Shown in pieces: positions 38,301-48,940 of a stretch of DNA of 64,000 bases. The number at the start of each line of letters is the position of its first letter. Positions within the stretch are counted from its first letter, which is position 1. A program made the position numbers and the translations under genes. Origin of the DNA: Scortum barcoo (lineage: Eukaryota > Chordata > Actinopteri > Centrarchiformes > Terapontidae); NCBI GenBank assembly GCA_023238725.1, contig CM041546.1, forward strand, positions 8,853,983 to 8,917,982, in the 5' to 3' direction. The notes beneath the pieces were generated by a model. The model saw only the letters and a program-made list of their open reading frames with translations, did not search any database and was not told where the DNA came from.

Positions 38301-38444
38301 CCGTCACTATATCCAGGTGTTGCTCTAACACACTTTACCCTCTCTGTATCCTTCAGCTGGGCAGCGTTCCTCAAGACCTGGCTCCCCTTCCTCATGCTCT
38401 CCGGGGTCCTCGCCACGTTCATCCTGACGTTCAACCTGCATTAG
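35387..38444 (+). CDS. tmem222: Transmembrane protein 222
   Basis: TMEM222 is a small conserved membrane protein (DUF778 family) of poorly known biochemical role, linked in people to a neurodevelopmental disorder. Six exons (35387-35508, 35742-35826, 36662-36693, 36800-36896, 36988-37118, 38357-38444) join in frame to 184 residues (human 208). Visible are an acidic N-terminus (MAEEADDTDVMMSYHGDF), RYPFCVVWTPIPILSWVLPFIGHMGI near 28-53, the NMGFGRPTKYWKLD block, a Cys/His-rich segment (CRPHNLCLDNCHSHVAMALN) near 112-131, and a C-terminal hydrophobic segment about 158-182 (FLKTWLPFLMLSGVLATFIL). Exon 3 is only 32 bp. Intron 5 (about 1.2 kb) holds a degenerate repeat. The start at 35387 is the first ATG after the GC-rich leader. 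Confidence 0.95.
35936..36230 (+). repeat. Family-B interspersed repeat copy in tmem222 intron 2
   Basis: GTCAGGTTTACAGCCAAGTA, CACATACAAGGAATCTG and CGGTGCATAACAATAAAAAC occur in the family order. Confidence 0.6.
37416..37590 (+). repeat. Degenerate teleost interspersed repeat in tmem222 intron 5
   Basis: CATTTGTCAGACGCTTGTGA, GAGGTTGAGTGTGTAGGTCA and GTGGACAGAAGCAGCC resemble a fish repeat with GACGCTTTTATCC, GTTGAGTGTCTTGCTCAAGG and GTGGACAG...AACCACC words. The assignment is by memory of that pattern. Confidence 0.45.
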
Positions 38445-39579
38445 TGGAGCGAGCTGCTTCGTCGGGGGCCACCTCATAGACTTTGGTTGTGCATTTTCAC
38501 TGGCTGTTGAACGACGTGTTTTCTGATTGGACATTTATACAAAATGAAGCACTTCCTTGTCCGTTAGTAATCTGTCGCTGTTTGTGGGTAGTTTTGGAAT
38601 CAGTAGTTGATTTATGTTCATTTATTATTATTATTATTAATATTATTAAGTGTTTATGATTTAGTGAGGTGAATAAGCTACAGTATCTACAAAATATCTC
38701 TTCAAAATGTACCATCACTGTTTTTTTTTTCCACATGGTGGGCTCTGTGTTTTGCTTTTTAACTACGCTCTCTAGATTACACTGCAGTAGAGCAACATTG
38801 CCCTTAATCCAGACATGTATTTTTCAAGAACGGCAGTGATGATGAATGTGCCTCCACGCCGGCTAATGTACGTCTCGGTGACGAATCGCCACAAAATGGG
38901 AAGCGAAATCTTAATGCTGAAAGTATTCATCAATTATTTGTCTAAGAGATATGAGCCACTACCAAAGATAGAATGATGGAGGACCCACATGTGATAAATA
39001 GTGGTATAGTGCTCTATAGCCCCCCCCCCCAATCTGCTTTTCTCTGGTGTATTAAGAGAGATGTGTGAAGTCTTAAACGTGTTATTTGCTTTTCTTCAGA
39101 CAGAATTGGCTGAAATATCACTATAAGTCTAAATTATAAGCAACATTTCACTACATTACATATTATTTATTTAACTGATTTGTTTTTAAGGCTGTGTACC
39201 CAAAAAGAGTATTATTTATTACTGTGCATCTCTTATCGGTTTAATATGTCTGGTTTCTGTAACTTGGTTTCGCTGCACACACAGTCTCCCTGTGTGGTGG
39301 AGGTCGCAGGCTGTGGGTGTCCTAATCGTCCCCTGTACCTTTAAGGGAACCACGCACCTTTTTCATCCAGCGGTGATAAGAACTCCCATCAATTTGTGGG
39401 AACCTTTATTCCCAGAGTGGAGCACATTCAGAGGGGCTGGTGCTGGAGCGCTCTTTTGCAGCATTTTTTTGAGAACAAAAACTGGATTCAGAATTAAACT
39501 TGTTCATTCAAATAGGTTTTTTCTTTCTTGCTGTACTGCGTGTTTACATTTTTTTTACTTAAATTAGCTTTTACTTAAA
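38445..39579 (+). other. tmem222 3' UTR and spacer to TPBG-like gene
   Basis: AT-rich with no convincing coding exon. The C-run at 39021-39030 and the TTATTATTATT stretch at 38626-38640 are simple sequence. The last 300 bp are likely leader and promoter of the next gene. Confidence 0.45.
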
Positions 39580-41036
39580 TTGGCTTGTACTTTAGAGATG
39601 CATCTTTTCGCAGTAAGGGTGTTTTTGGGCATCCTCTTTTGCGCACCACACCTGTGTTTGGGGTGTCCTCCCGGCTGTGAGTGTTTCTTTGTCACTCGCA
39701 CGGTGAAATGTGTGTCCCAGGATCTGCTCACGGTGCCACAGAGTATCCCGGGATACTCGCGGACTGTCATCATCACGGGGAATAACATCCACCAGATTGG
39801 ACCCGACTCGTTTACAGAGCTGGAGAATGTCACTAATATCATTTTAAGCAATAATAGGTGAGAATGTCAGCGTTTCATCCACGCACACTAAGCCATATTT
39901 GGATAATATGACTGACTTTCTTGATGTGGATCTAATAAATAAAGAAATGACATCAAATTCACTGATTGTGATTTGTGTATGTGTGTACTTTCAGTGAGTG
40001 ACATGCATGTGTTTTGTTCGAGCGTGTGAATCTTTACTGGTTTCTCAGATGTCACAGTGTCGGTCCTCTCCACAGGATCGTGGAGGTGGCGTCCCACAGC
40101 TTCTCCGCCCTCCCCAACCTGCGCCTCCTGGACCTCAGCGGGAACCAGCTGGCCCTCATCCACCCGGAGGCTCTCAGCATACCCGGCAGCCCCCTCCAGG
40201 AGCTCAACCTGAGCCGCGCCCTGCACAACTTCACCGCCCTGACCGACCTCGCCACGGCGCTGCGCTGGGGAGGCCTGGGGGGGCTCCTCCGCCTCGACCT
40301 CTCCGGGAACCACCTCGGCCTGCTGCCCCCGGTGATGTTCTCCCACCTGCCCAGCCTGCAGCAGCTCCACCTCGCCAACAACTCCCTGGTGGCCGTCTAC
40401 GGGGGGACCTTCACCGGCGTGGACCGGCTGGAGGTGCTGGACCTGACGCGCAACGCCTTCAGGACCCTCAGGACGGACGCCCTGCAGGAGCTGGAGGCGC
40501 TCGGCAGCATCCGCATCCTCCTCGGGGACAACCCTTACTCCTGCTCCTGCGAGATCCGAGACTACGTGGCCTGGCTGAATGAGACCAGAGCCCGGGTGGA
40601 CGCGGACGCGGTCAGGTGCGCCTCCCCGAGCGGGCTGAGCGGCACCAGGGTGAGGGGGCTCGGGGTGCAGGCCATCGGGTGCGTCGGCCCGGTGGCTGCG
40701 GAGGTGGCCGACCTCACCCTGCAGACGTCCTACGTGTTCCTGGGGCTGGTGCTGGGCTTCGTGGGCATGGTCTTCCTGTTCGTGCTCTACCTGAACCGCA
40801 ACGGCATGAAGAAGTGGATCAACGACATGAGGGACGCGTGTCGGGACGTCCTGGAGGGGTACCACTACCGGTACGAGATCGACTCGGACCCCCGGCTGGG
40901 CCACATCTCTGCAGGGGCCGGGAGAGGGCGGCAGCCGGGGTTAGCTCTCCCCCAGCAGCTGCCCAGTGACACCTGCATCGTGCAGGTCCCCACAGACACG
41001 CGGGTCAAACAGGTGTCCCCCTCTGACCACCCATGA
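39580..41036 (+). CDS. Trophoblast glycoprotein (TPBG/WAIF1)-like LRR membrane protein
   Basis: TPBG (5T4, WAIF1) is a cell-surface leucine-rich repeat glycoprotein that damps canonical Wnt signalling through LRP6. Two coding exons (39580-39857, 40076-41036) give 412 residues if the first ATG is used, or 406 from the ATG at 39598; human TPBG is 420. Parts in order: signal peptide (VFLGILFCAPHLCLG); Cys-rich LRR N-cap (CPPGCECF) near 29; about seven LRRs (LRLLDLSGNQLALI, LLRLDLSGNHLGLL, LQQLHLANNSLVAV); LRR C-cap with CSCEIRDYVAWL near 250; one TM helix about 311-332; then KKWINDMRDACRDVLEGYHY, closely matching the TPBG juxtamembrane motif. N-glycosylation sequons include NLS, NFT and NNS. Odd points: an intron splits the first LRR (human TPBG codes from one exon), the cytoplasmic tail is about 80 residues against roughly 44 in human, and exon 2 is very GC-rich. 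Which TPBG paralogue this is remains open. Confidence 0.9.
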
Positions 41037-41512
41037 AGCCACCTGTGGTCTCTCCATGGAGGGGGGGGGGTGAATAGTTCATGACGGTAGATCTACAATT
41101 ATGAGCTTCCTGTGCAGTTATTTCAAGTGCCTTTCTGCTTGTCGAGGCATTGCATGTGTACATTTTATATACATATAAAACAAAAATCCTTAAAACATCG
41201 AAGACAACAACAAATGTGGTTTCTTCTTTTTTTTTTTTTTGGGGAAGAAATGTATTAATCTCATGACTTTAAATATCTTACTGCCAGAAAGATAAATAAC
41301 ACAGATGGTAGCTCAGTGGCATGGATAATGTATGTTGACCTCAGAGAATGTAATCCATAGACACCCAGTACATTTTATAATAGGTCTTTATAAGATACTT
41401 AAGTAAAAAAAATATTGTCTTTATTGTGCCAGACTTCATTATGCAGTGTGTATTTATAATATTAGAATAGACATTAAAGATACTGTATGAGATGAAACTT
41501 CCATTTATCCTG

Positions 41513-41518
41513 AATAAA
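41513..41518 (+). other. Candidate TPBG-like polyadenylation signal
   Basis: AATAAA, immediately followed by a second overlapping AATAAA (AATAAAATAAA), about 480 bp after the stop codon. Confidence 0.6.
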
Positions 41519-42006
41519 ATAAACCTTTCATGTATTTAACGCCCCACATGCGCTCCTTGTTTTATTATGAAACCAAGAGACACCCCAGACTCACATTTCT
41601 CTCTCCCAGGTGAGGGTTGCCCCCCCCAAGCTGTTTTACAATCCAACTAAACTAGAAGAGTGGATGATTAAATGTTTCCATACTGAGAAAAGGGGAGGAA
41701 AAAATAGGGCAGAATGAAAGATGCTGTTCGGGAAAACACCTGCTGGCTCTGCATCTGTGCACCTCTGTGTACCCCGGTGAGAAAGAAAGTCCACTTTAAA
41801 CCGGGCACCTCCATCACAGCTGTCCTGTGGCCTCACATGGCACCAAAATCCAACCTGATTCTGGAAAGATCCAAGATTTAAAGTTTCATTTCTCCCCCCA
41901 GCATCTTCTTCTATTAAACCTATGTCTATTTTATTCCCTGCTCCTGTTTTCTTATGTCTCCTTAACTGTCCTCTTTGCTTCTTCCCTCCCTCTTTCCTCC
42001 CTCGCG

Positions 42007-42014
42007 TGACGTCA
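42007..42014. promoter_or_regulatory. Full palindromic CRE at kdf1 promoter
   Basis: TGACGTCA, the full CREB/ATF palindrome, with a CACCTG E-box a few bases downstream (42021-42026). It sits just upstream of the likely kdf1 transcription start. Confidence 0.5.
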
Positions 42015-42762
42015 CGACTCACCTGTGGGTGGGTGCAGGCTCCGGGATTAGCTGTAGCCGCAGGTGATAGCCAAACACTGGGAGACTCTCGGCTACACAG
42101 GAGCTGAGTTTAACAGCAACAACAACAACAAAAAAAGAGAGAGAGAAAGAAAGAAAGAACAAGAAAACAGGACGACGACCAGCCCAGCTGCCGGTCGAAG
42201 CGCAGGACGAGAAGTTTTTTTTAAATCAAACTTTTGCTGTTTCGTGGTCACCTGGAAATCTTGTGGGCGGCCGGAATCGAAGTCTTTTTCTCTCCCTGTG
42301 TGTTTGAAGCTGAAGTTTTTCTTTTTTTCCTCGTCGAGACTTCCGCGGTTCGTTCACCGAGCAGGCTATCCGGGAGAAAAGACGACCACAAGTGCTCCCT
42401 CTTATGCGGTAAGCGAGCTTTTTTTTTGCGGGTTAAACTTAAATGGTGTGAACTGTTTTTTTTTTCCTCCCCTGCACGTTCACTGGAGGCCAAACAAGCT
42501 TTTAAGGGCGCGCCGAAATGGGCCAAATTATTATCAGGAAAAGCCATCAGAGCTCTGTGTTTTATTTACATTCCCAGAGTTTCACAGAAGGCTTCTTTAC
42601 TGGAAACCAAGTGTTTGTGTCACACACGTCTGCAATGTTATTTTAATGCGCCGTGCTGCGTTCAATGCTGCAAGACTGCGTGGCCAAAAAAAAAAAAAAT
42701 TTAGACCTGGTTCTTATTTCTAAACATGCCTCTCCCACATTAGGTCCCGGGCCTTTTGAGCC

Positions 42763-45164
42763 ATGCCTGGCCACAGCACAGGGGCTCCCCAGGTGTCCCG
42801 CCACCACAAACACCACGGCTCCAGGGCAGAGAAGTACAGACAGACCCGTACCATATCCAGGGAGAGCACGGCCAGCCAAGACTCCTGCAAGGACCCTCAT
42901 GGGGAGCAACTGCACGACCACCACCGGCACTCTGAGAACAAGTACGGTCGCAGCAGAGGCCACCCGCGCAATGGCACGGCACGGGGCTCGGAGACTATAG
43001 GATTTATTCCCGGGTCTGCAGACAGCACGCCCGCCAGCAGACATGCCTGTGGCTCCTGCGCCTCCATGGGCTGGAGCGACTGCAAGGCTCTTATCTGCTG
43101 TGTACTGACCTGTGGATTTTATGGCAGCCGGGAGCCATGCCTGCCCGTTAATGAGAGCTCCACAGACCATCCCCCTAAAGCAGGCGGCGAGCCTATCTCT
43201 GCTAATGGCATAGCCGTGTCCAATCCCACTTGTGGCATCCCTTTGGAGTCCAGGAAGTCTCCCAAAGCCTCTAGGTTGCCCCTGAGTGACAGCTTCCGCT
43301 ACCCGGATGTGCGCATCGCGGGCCAAACAGTGAGGTACCAGGCTCCAGCCCCCAAACGGAACCGCACTCCAGGCAAAGGGGAGAGCCAGCGGCCCATCAG
43401 CAACACGAGCCTGTTGTCCCGCGAGGACTACGACTTGGACGACTTGAGCGACACTGGCACGGACATTGACTCACTCATCACCAAGAAGCTGCTGGAGCTG
43501 TACGCCCTGCACCAGATCGACCAGCTGGCCAAGTGCACCTCCGACTCCTCTTTCTCGCGCAAGACCAACGAGATCAGTGAGCTCATCTACAGTATCGCCC
43601 AGGACTACAACCTGGAGGAGCAGGAGGCAGAGTGCAAGCTGGTGCACGGAGTCATCCGCATCAGCACGCGCAAAGGCAAGAGGAACAAGAGCCACCAGTC
43701 CACCAGGCAGCGTCCGAACGGGAGGAGTGATGGGACGCTCCCCGACAGCGGCAATGAGACCATGACCAACACTTTCATGAGCAGTGACTGTAAGAGCATG
43801 GTGCCACACTTAAAAAAACAGTTAACATTAATTATTACTGCTGTATAAATATTTAGAAGATCACACGTGACAGCCCTTTTCACCTGCCTGCAACATACCA
43901 AATATACCAATCATCTGATCCATCTTCCCCAGAATGACTAATAGTCTGTTGCTGAAGATCTTTTGTTTGGCTCATAGTTTTGAGCCCTAATAAACCAGGT
44001 ATTTCAGTGACCTAATAATAATTGGTTAATCTGAGACAAGTTGGTTCAGGTGCCATCTGTCTTGTAAAACAAATTGCACAATAGCAGAGATGACCAGATT
44101 AATGCTGTGTTTTGGTGTCTGTTGTCGCTCCCCGTCTGGTAGCGCTCATTTTGTCACGTCTCTTTTCCTGTTTATCCCCCGCTGCAGTTCCAGAGGTGAA
44201 AGTGTCGGAGCAGACGCCGTCGGATGAGCTGGCGAGGAAAATGAGACATTACAGCGGGAGAAGTGAGTACATGTGGGCGTTTTCCTTAACTTTTCTCCTC
44301 CTTCATGTCACTGTAAAGGCATATGAAGAGCTGAATAAGATCCAGAACTAATTAGCGCCAGAGTGTGATTAGTGGTTGGAGATATTGCATTCTTTATTAC
44401 TTAAGGTGTTGATTGTGCTGATGGAGCTGCAGTCTGTGTTTGTCACAGTCATGGATGTATAATTAGGGTGAATCTGTGTGCAAGGCTCAGTCTTTTGTAC
44501 CTGCTGCAGCTGCAGGCATTTTCTCACCTCTTCTCCACTTTCCAGTAACATACCGCTCTTCAGACAGTGAAAGCCCCACATTCCTGCCCTTTTCTGCACA
44601 TATTACAATCCCTCGCTCTTTGGCCGCCTCCCTGCCCTCATCTGCCACCTTACACCCGCCCATCAATCTGCTTCATCCTCCCCTCCAGTGCAGTGGTCAC
44701 ACTACACCACCTGCTAGAGCGGCAGATCAGGTCACATTAAATATATGCCACATAATGTCCCAGAGGGTTTATTATGTAATTTTAGTGAATGTCTTGGGTT
44801 ACAGATGGATTACTGCACAGCAGCGTCGTTTTTTTCCTCTCTTTTTTGGCTTGTTCTGCAGAGAGGCTGGCTGCAGGACTAGGTGTCCTGTTACATGTCT
44901 TTGAATGAGGGTACACCACATTGTGTTTCCACAACTTTCACACTGAGGCCTGGGAATGCGTCCTGTGTGTGTGCATGAAATACAGCATTAACTCCATGTG
45001 CTTTTTTTTCTCCCCCTTTCCTATTGCTGCAATGTGTTTCTTCTCGGTGCATTAAATAAATGCTCGTTCTTTCCACAGCGTACTCCTCCAGCACTGCCAC
45101 AGCCTACTCAGCCTACCACCATGACACCGAAACAGAGTCTTCAGGCGCTCCTCTGCTTCTCTGA
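42763..45164 (+). CDS. kdf1: Keratinocyte differentiation factor 1
   Basis: KDF1 (human C1orf172) restrains basal keratinocyte proliferation and promotes epidermal differentiation; human mutations cause ectodermal dysplasia. Three coding exons (42763-43789, 44188-44262, 45079-45164) give 395 residues (human 398). The N-terminal third is His/Arg/Ser-rich and poorly conserved, followed by ETIGFIPGSAD near 77 (human ESITFISGSAE), a Cys-rich patch at 96-126 (CGSCASMGWSDCKALICCVL), FRYPDVRIAGQTVRY near 180, and the strongly conserved C-terminal half: DTGTDIDSLITKKLLELYALHQID, QLAKCTSDSSFSRKTNEISELI, RISTRKGKR, LPDSGNETM, and the end TETESSGAPLL. The ATG at 42763 follows an acceptor by 19 bp, consistent with a separate untranslated exon 1. 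AATAAA at 45779-45784 ends the 3' UTR. Confidence 0.95.
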
Positions 45165-47900
45165 ACACAGAAACTCAAGCACCTGTACTGACAAGTGATG
45201 TCGCCAACTAGATGGACAATGGTATTCTTCTCCTATGATGTATTTTTTGCTGTTACTGACTGGAGCACCTTTTACCCCGGGGCGGTTGTACTTCTCCTTT
45301 TTAGTGGTCTGGCTAATGTTTGTTCTTGGAGTGTCATTTAAATTCATGGACCTTTTTATCTTTAGCAGCAAATGACCCACAGAGGACACATTGTTTGTTT
45401 TTGTTTTTTTTACACAGGGAAAGACAATGCAAGTTTTTATGTATTTGCATACAGTGTTTAGAAAAACATGACTACACTCCATGCAATCCTAGCAGTCAGG
45501 CCAGAGGATAGAGACTGATGGTGGAACATAACTGTCCTCATTCTTGTCTGTGATTGTTTATGCAGGCCTTTGTGCATACACTGTGTTGTATGTATGGCCT
45601 TACTGACTCCTGCCATTTAGACTTCCTCAGAGCATGTTTTGACTCGAGAACTGTATTGTTAAGCCATATTTTGATGTTTTTTGTACATAGTTTTATGTCA
45701 ATGTTACTTGCTGGGTCCATTTGTGGAATTTGGACACAGTTTTTTTTTTTATCCTTAGATAAGTCCTGTTTTTAACAAAATAAAAATCTCAATGCTTGTT
45801 TATGCCTTTTTATGTGCCTGCACACTTTTTTGTAGAGTTGTGATGTTTAAGTCATTTATTCCTCATTTAATTTACAGAAACTGTAAATTAATTCATACTG
45901 TGCCTGCAGAGCTTTGTGTCAAACCAAAGTAATATCTTGTAATATCATTTAGTTTTAATATATCAACACATCTTTCTTTCACATTGCTTTCTGTCTCCTT
46001 AGCCTACTTTCTCTCTTTATCTTTTGGATTATTGTTGTCAGGCTCATCTCCCTGAGGTCACTGTGTTGTACCAGGCAGGCTTTTTCCGCCCTCAGCAGAA
46101 GAAGGAACTTGTTTGGCTGGTTCTGACAGAAAGGAAATAAAATCCTGGGGTTTGTCTTTGTCATTTATTGCAAAGGGAAGAAGCGGTGCGGCCCATTTTC
46201 AGGAACTTATCCTGAAGTCTTTTTAGGTCAAATGAATTAAACCATTTTTATCAATAATGTATGTTTTAAGATACACGTCAGTCTTAAAGTAGTCTGCCCT
46301 TTAGATGGCAGTCCTGTTATGGCAGCTAGTGTTATTTTTATGTTAAGGGACTGTGTTTTGTTCAGTAATGTTCATTTTCAGCCATGGAGACTTCAGAAAA
46401 GTACTGCCTACACCTTGGAAAAGCACAGAATAAGGCAGAAAGCTGCACTTGCATCAAAAAATTGACTCTAAAACATTCCTGAAACAATGCTATCGTGCTG
46501 AAAACCAGAAATGAGCACTTTATGTGAATTCTTGTGTGCCTAATGTTAAGCTTTTCAACTTGCTTCTCTGTTTGTAATGTGTCGCAGTTGCCCTGTGTAA
46601 CCCCGTTTCCCCTGGCTCTCTGCCCCCACCAGCACATTCCTGTTTTACCTGTATGAGGTGTCATGTAAAAGCTCACTGTTTCACAACTAACATACCACAG
46701 GCCAGGATGAATCAAGAGGGCTTGCTGTACATAAGAAAAATAGCCTGTCTGATCGTGTACAGCAAGCATCGACTCTTGATTTAGTATTATATATTTCTCG
46801 CACTTACGTTTGTGCATAAAGAATGTAAAGATTGGTTTGCTTTTATTTTCTTAAATGTCTGTAACAAAAAGTGGCTGAACTTAGTTTGTGTGTAGTTTCT
46901 CCGAATACACATGTGACTTCCATTAATTTCCATGAGGGGGAGACAGAGCACCAGTAGTAGAAAAACATTACAAACTGTAGTGCTTGAACATTTGTGGTCA
47001 TATTAGAAACACAGTCATCTTGGTGTGAAGTGGTACAACTTTCACATGAAGTCTCCCACTGAATGCTCATATATAACACTGAAGCTTAACTTTGGTTTAA
47101 ACAAAATCTGGTAAAACAAGACGGAGAACGCAGCTTGCATGAGTCAGATGCGGTTTAACAGTGTATTTTCTGCTTATGTATCTGCTTGTTCCAGAGCTGT
47201 ACTGAAGCTATACCACAGATTATTTCAATCTCACAATCGCCACATTGTGTTGTTAGTGTGTCTCTTGCATCCTTTTACACATGTTTCACATTTGACACAT
47301 TTGCTATCTTTGGCGTCTTGACAGGAATTTAGAATAACTGGGCTTGAGCAACACTTGGCTGCCCTACATATCACTAATGGTGGACCTGCCAAATGAACTG
47401 ATGTTCAGAACAGAGTGTCACTATCAGGTGCAACATGTCATATAAAACAAATGTTTGTGTCAAGTTTGGCTCGCTGTGAGTGTTTTTTTAAAGACTGAGA
47501 CAGAACTTCCCCATCAAGGTAAAAAAAATATATTTATTTGAAATGTTCTGTAAATGCAAATTATTTACAACACTGAAGCAAAACAGAGAAGATCTTCAAC
47601 ATGAGATGCAGTATATTAACAGTGGTGCCGTCTGTCTTTATGTTGAAAGTAAAACCATTCAGATAAATTCTTTTCAGACTTCTTTAAAGCTGAAGTGACC
47701 TCAGCTTTAATGTAAACACAAGTCATTAATGCTCATCAGTTCACATAGTTTTTGTTGGCTTTCTTGAAGAGTCCACCTTCCAGCATTCCTTCTTTGTTGT
47801 GGGTTGGTCAACAAAAAAGTCTGCATTACCACTGTTAAAAACATTGGATCTGACTTAGATCCAGTGTCAGTGAGGCTACGTGAAGTCCATGGGCGCTTTT
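45165..47900. other. Convergent kdf1 / nr0b2 interval
   Basis: kdf1 3' UTR runs to the AATAAA at 45779-45784. The nr0b2 3' UTR comes from the other side to a minus-strand AATAAA at 47534-47539. Between them (about 45.8-47.5 kb) I see no exon; the 151-codon frame at 46362-46817 (-) is AT-rich and unlike any family. In human the gene NUDC lies between KDF1 and NR0B2; nothing resembling it is present here. Confidence 0.5.
47534..47539 (-). other. Candidate nr0b2 polyadenylation signal
   Basis: AATAAA on the minus strand (plus TTTATT), about 360 bp past the stop codon. Confidence 0.55.
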
Positions 47901-48797
47901 CTATCTGTAGAAGAGCATGTCGACCAGCAGCTCCAGAAGATCGGCCTGGCCTATCACGGGCCGGAAAAAGAGTTCAGAGATGAGGCTGGGTGTGATGCTC
48001 TGTAGCATGGAGGCTGTGAGGAGGATTCGAGCAAAGCGCTCATGGTCGCCTGGGTGAAGGAGCTGGACCACCTCGCTGAGGGCGTGCTGAGCTTCCTGCT
48101 GCAGTCCCTCGACAAACAGAGCTGCCTTTAAATCTGGGACATCTGTGAATGTCAAGACAAAAAATGAAGCTTTACTTGTGCATATAATGCAGGAATTCTT
48201 TCAGCAGTGGTATAAGTATTATTTATTTATTCTATTAAGGACAACATCAGATGAATACATACCTGGATTAAATATTGTGGTCCCTTTGAGGTATGCATAC
48301 TCCTTTGGGCTCAGATCCAAACTCCAAAACTTTTTGAGGCAGGACTTGAGTTTGCTGACTCCGGCCATGGTGGGCTGCTCTCTCTTCATCTCGGGGCTCT
48401 GCTGACGGTTCAGGAGAATCTTTTTCAGCATGCTGTCAGCGGGGGTGTCTGTCACCTCAAAGTCCACATGCTCCTGGGCCAGACCCAAAATAAAGAGGGG
48501 GGCCCAGCAGTTTTTGAGAAGCGAGAACTGGTCACTTGGTGGCATCTGGTTAAAAGCGGGTAGGTTCTTCATGAAATGAACGGTTTTAACCAGAACAGAT
48601 GAAGCCTCTTTGCAAATCTCAGAGGGCCTGTGCAAGCACACAGTCCGTCGCAGCTCACAGTTGCATCTATGAGGTACTGAGTTGTAGCTGAAGCTGTTTT
48701 GACTCAGTTTGCTGTTATCCATTTGGCTCAGGATGTTGTAGAGGATAGGATTCAAAAGCCTGTCACTGTTGGCTGAACAATGACACCCGTTATCCAT
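47901..48797 (-). CDS. nr0b2: Nuclear receptor subfamily 0 group B member 2 (SHP)
   Basis: SHP is an atypical nuclear receptor that has a ligand-binding-type fold but no DNA-binding domain. It represses NR5A2, HNF4A and other receptors and mediates bile-acid feedback. Two exons (48263-48797, 47901-48142), separated by a 120-bp intron, give 258 residues (human 257). The N-terminal receptor-docking helix reads NPILYNIL near 16-23, like human RPAILYALL. A conserved Cys-rich strip follows (CNCELRRTVCLHRPSEICKEA), then TVHFMKNLPAF, LLKNCWAPLFILGLAQEHVDFEV, the block ending FWSLDLSPKEYAYLKGTTIFNP (split across two phrases in human), ILLTASMLQSITPSLISELFFRPVIG in the second exon, and the end LVDMLFYR. 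The intron position after FNP matches the human two-exon gene. Transcription is on the minus strand, opposite to both neighbours. Confidence 0.97.
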
Positions 48798-48900
48798 TTT
48801 TATAGGTTGTAGAGATCTGTTTAGTTAAATGTGAGTGACCTCTCACAGGATGGGCTCTTCATGAGAGTGTGAGTACTACTGCTGTTCCCTGCAGTTCCCC

Positions 48901-48910
48901 TGTATTTATA
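48901..48910 (-). promoter_or_regulatory. nr0b2 TATA box
   Basis: On the minus strand TATAAATACA lies about 105 bp upstream of the nr0b2 start codon, a sensible position for a short leader. Read directly from sequence; function inferred. Confidence 0.65.
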
Positions 48911-48931
48911 AGGCCAACCCACCTTGCAAAG

Positions 48932-48940
48932 TGGACCTTG
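48932..48940 (-). promoter_or_regulatory. NR5A-type half-site upstream of nr0b2 TATA box
   Basis: On the minus strand TCAAGGTCC matches the extended half-site bound as a monomer by SF-1 and LRH-1 (YCAAGGYCR), with one mismatch at the last base. It is about 22 bp upstream of the TATA box. LRH-1 activation of SHP is established in mammals, so the site fits. Confidence 0.5.

Larger units (their letters stand above)
41037..42762 (+). other. TPBG-like 3' UTR, spacer and kdf1 promoter/leader
   Basis: The TPBG-like 3' UTR probably ends after AATAAA at 41513-41518. From about 41600 to 42000 is spacer. The kdf1 leader likely begins near 42030-42100, with an untranslated exon ending TTATGCG|GTAAGC at about 42408 and leader exon 2 starting after the TAG at 42741-42743. 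Frames at 42064-42723 on the plus strand are leader and intron sequence with homopolymers. Confidence 0.5.

Noticed and set aside
39888..40904. 338-codon minus-strand open frame
   Set aside because: It lies antisense to the GC-rich TPBG-like exon, has a composition expected from third-position GC bias and shows no domain; treated as a shadow.
42064..42723. 219-codon plus-strand frame upstream of kdf1
   Set aside because: Runs through the untranslated exon, a clear donor at 42408 and homopolymer runs; not coding-like.
42643..43326. 227-codon minus-strand frame
   Set aside because: Antisense to the kdf1 main exon; no start context or conserved motif.
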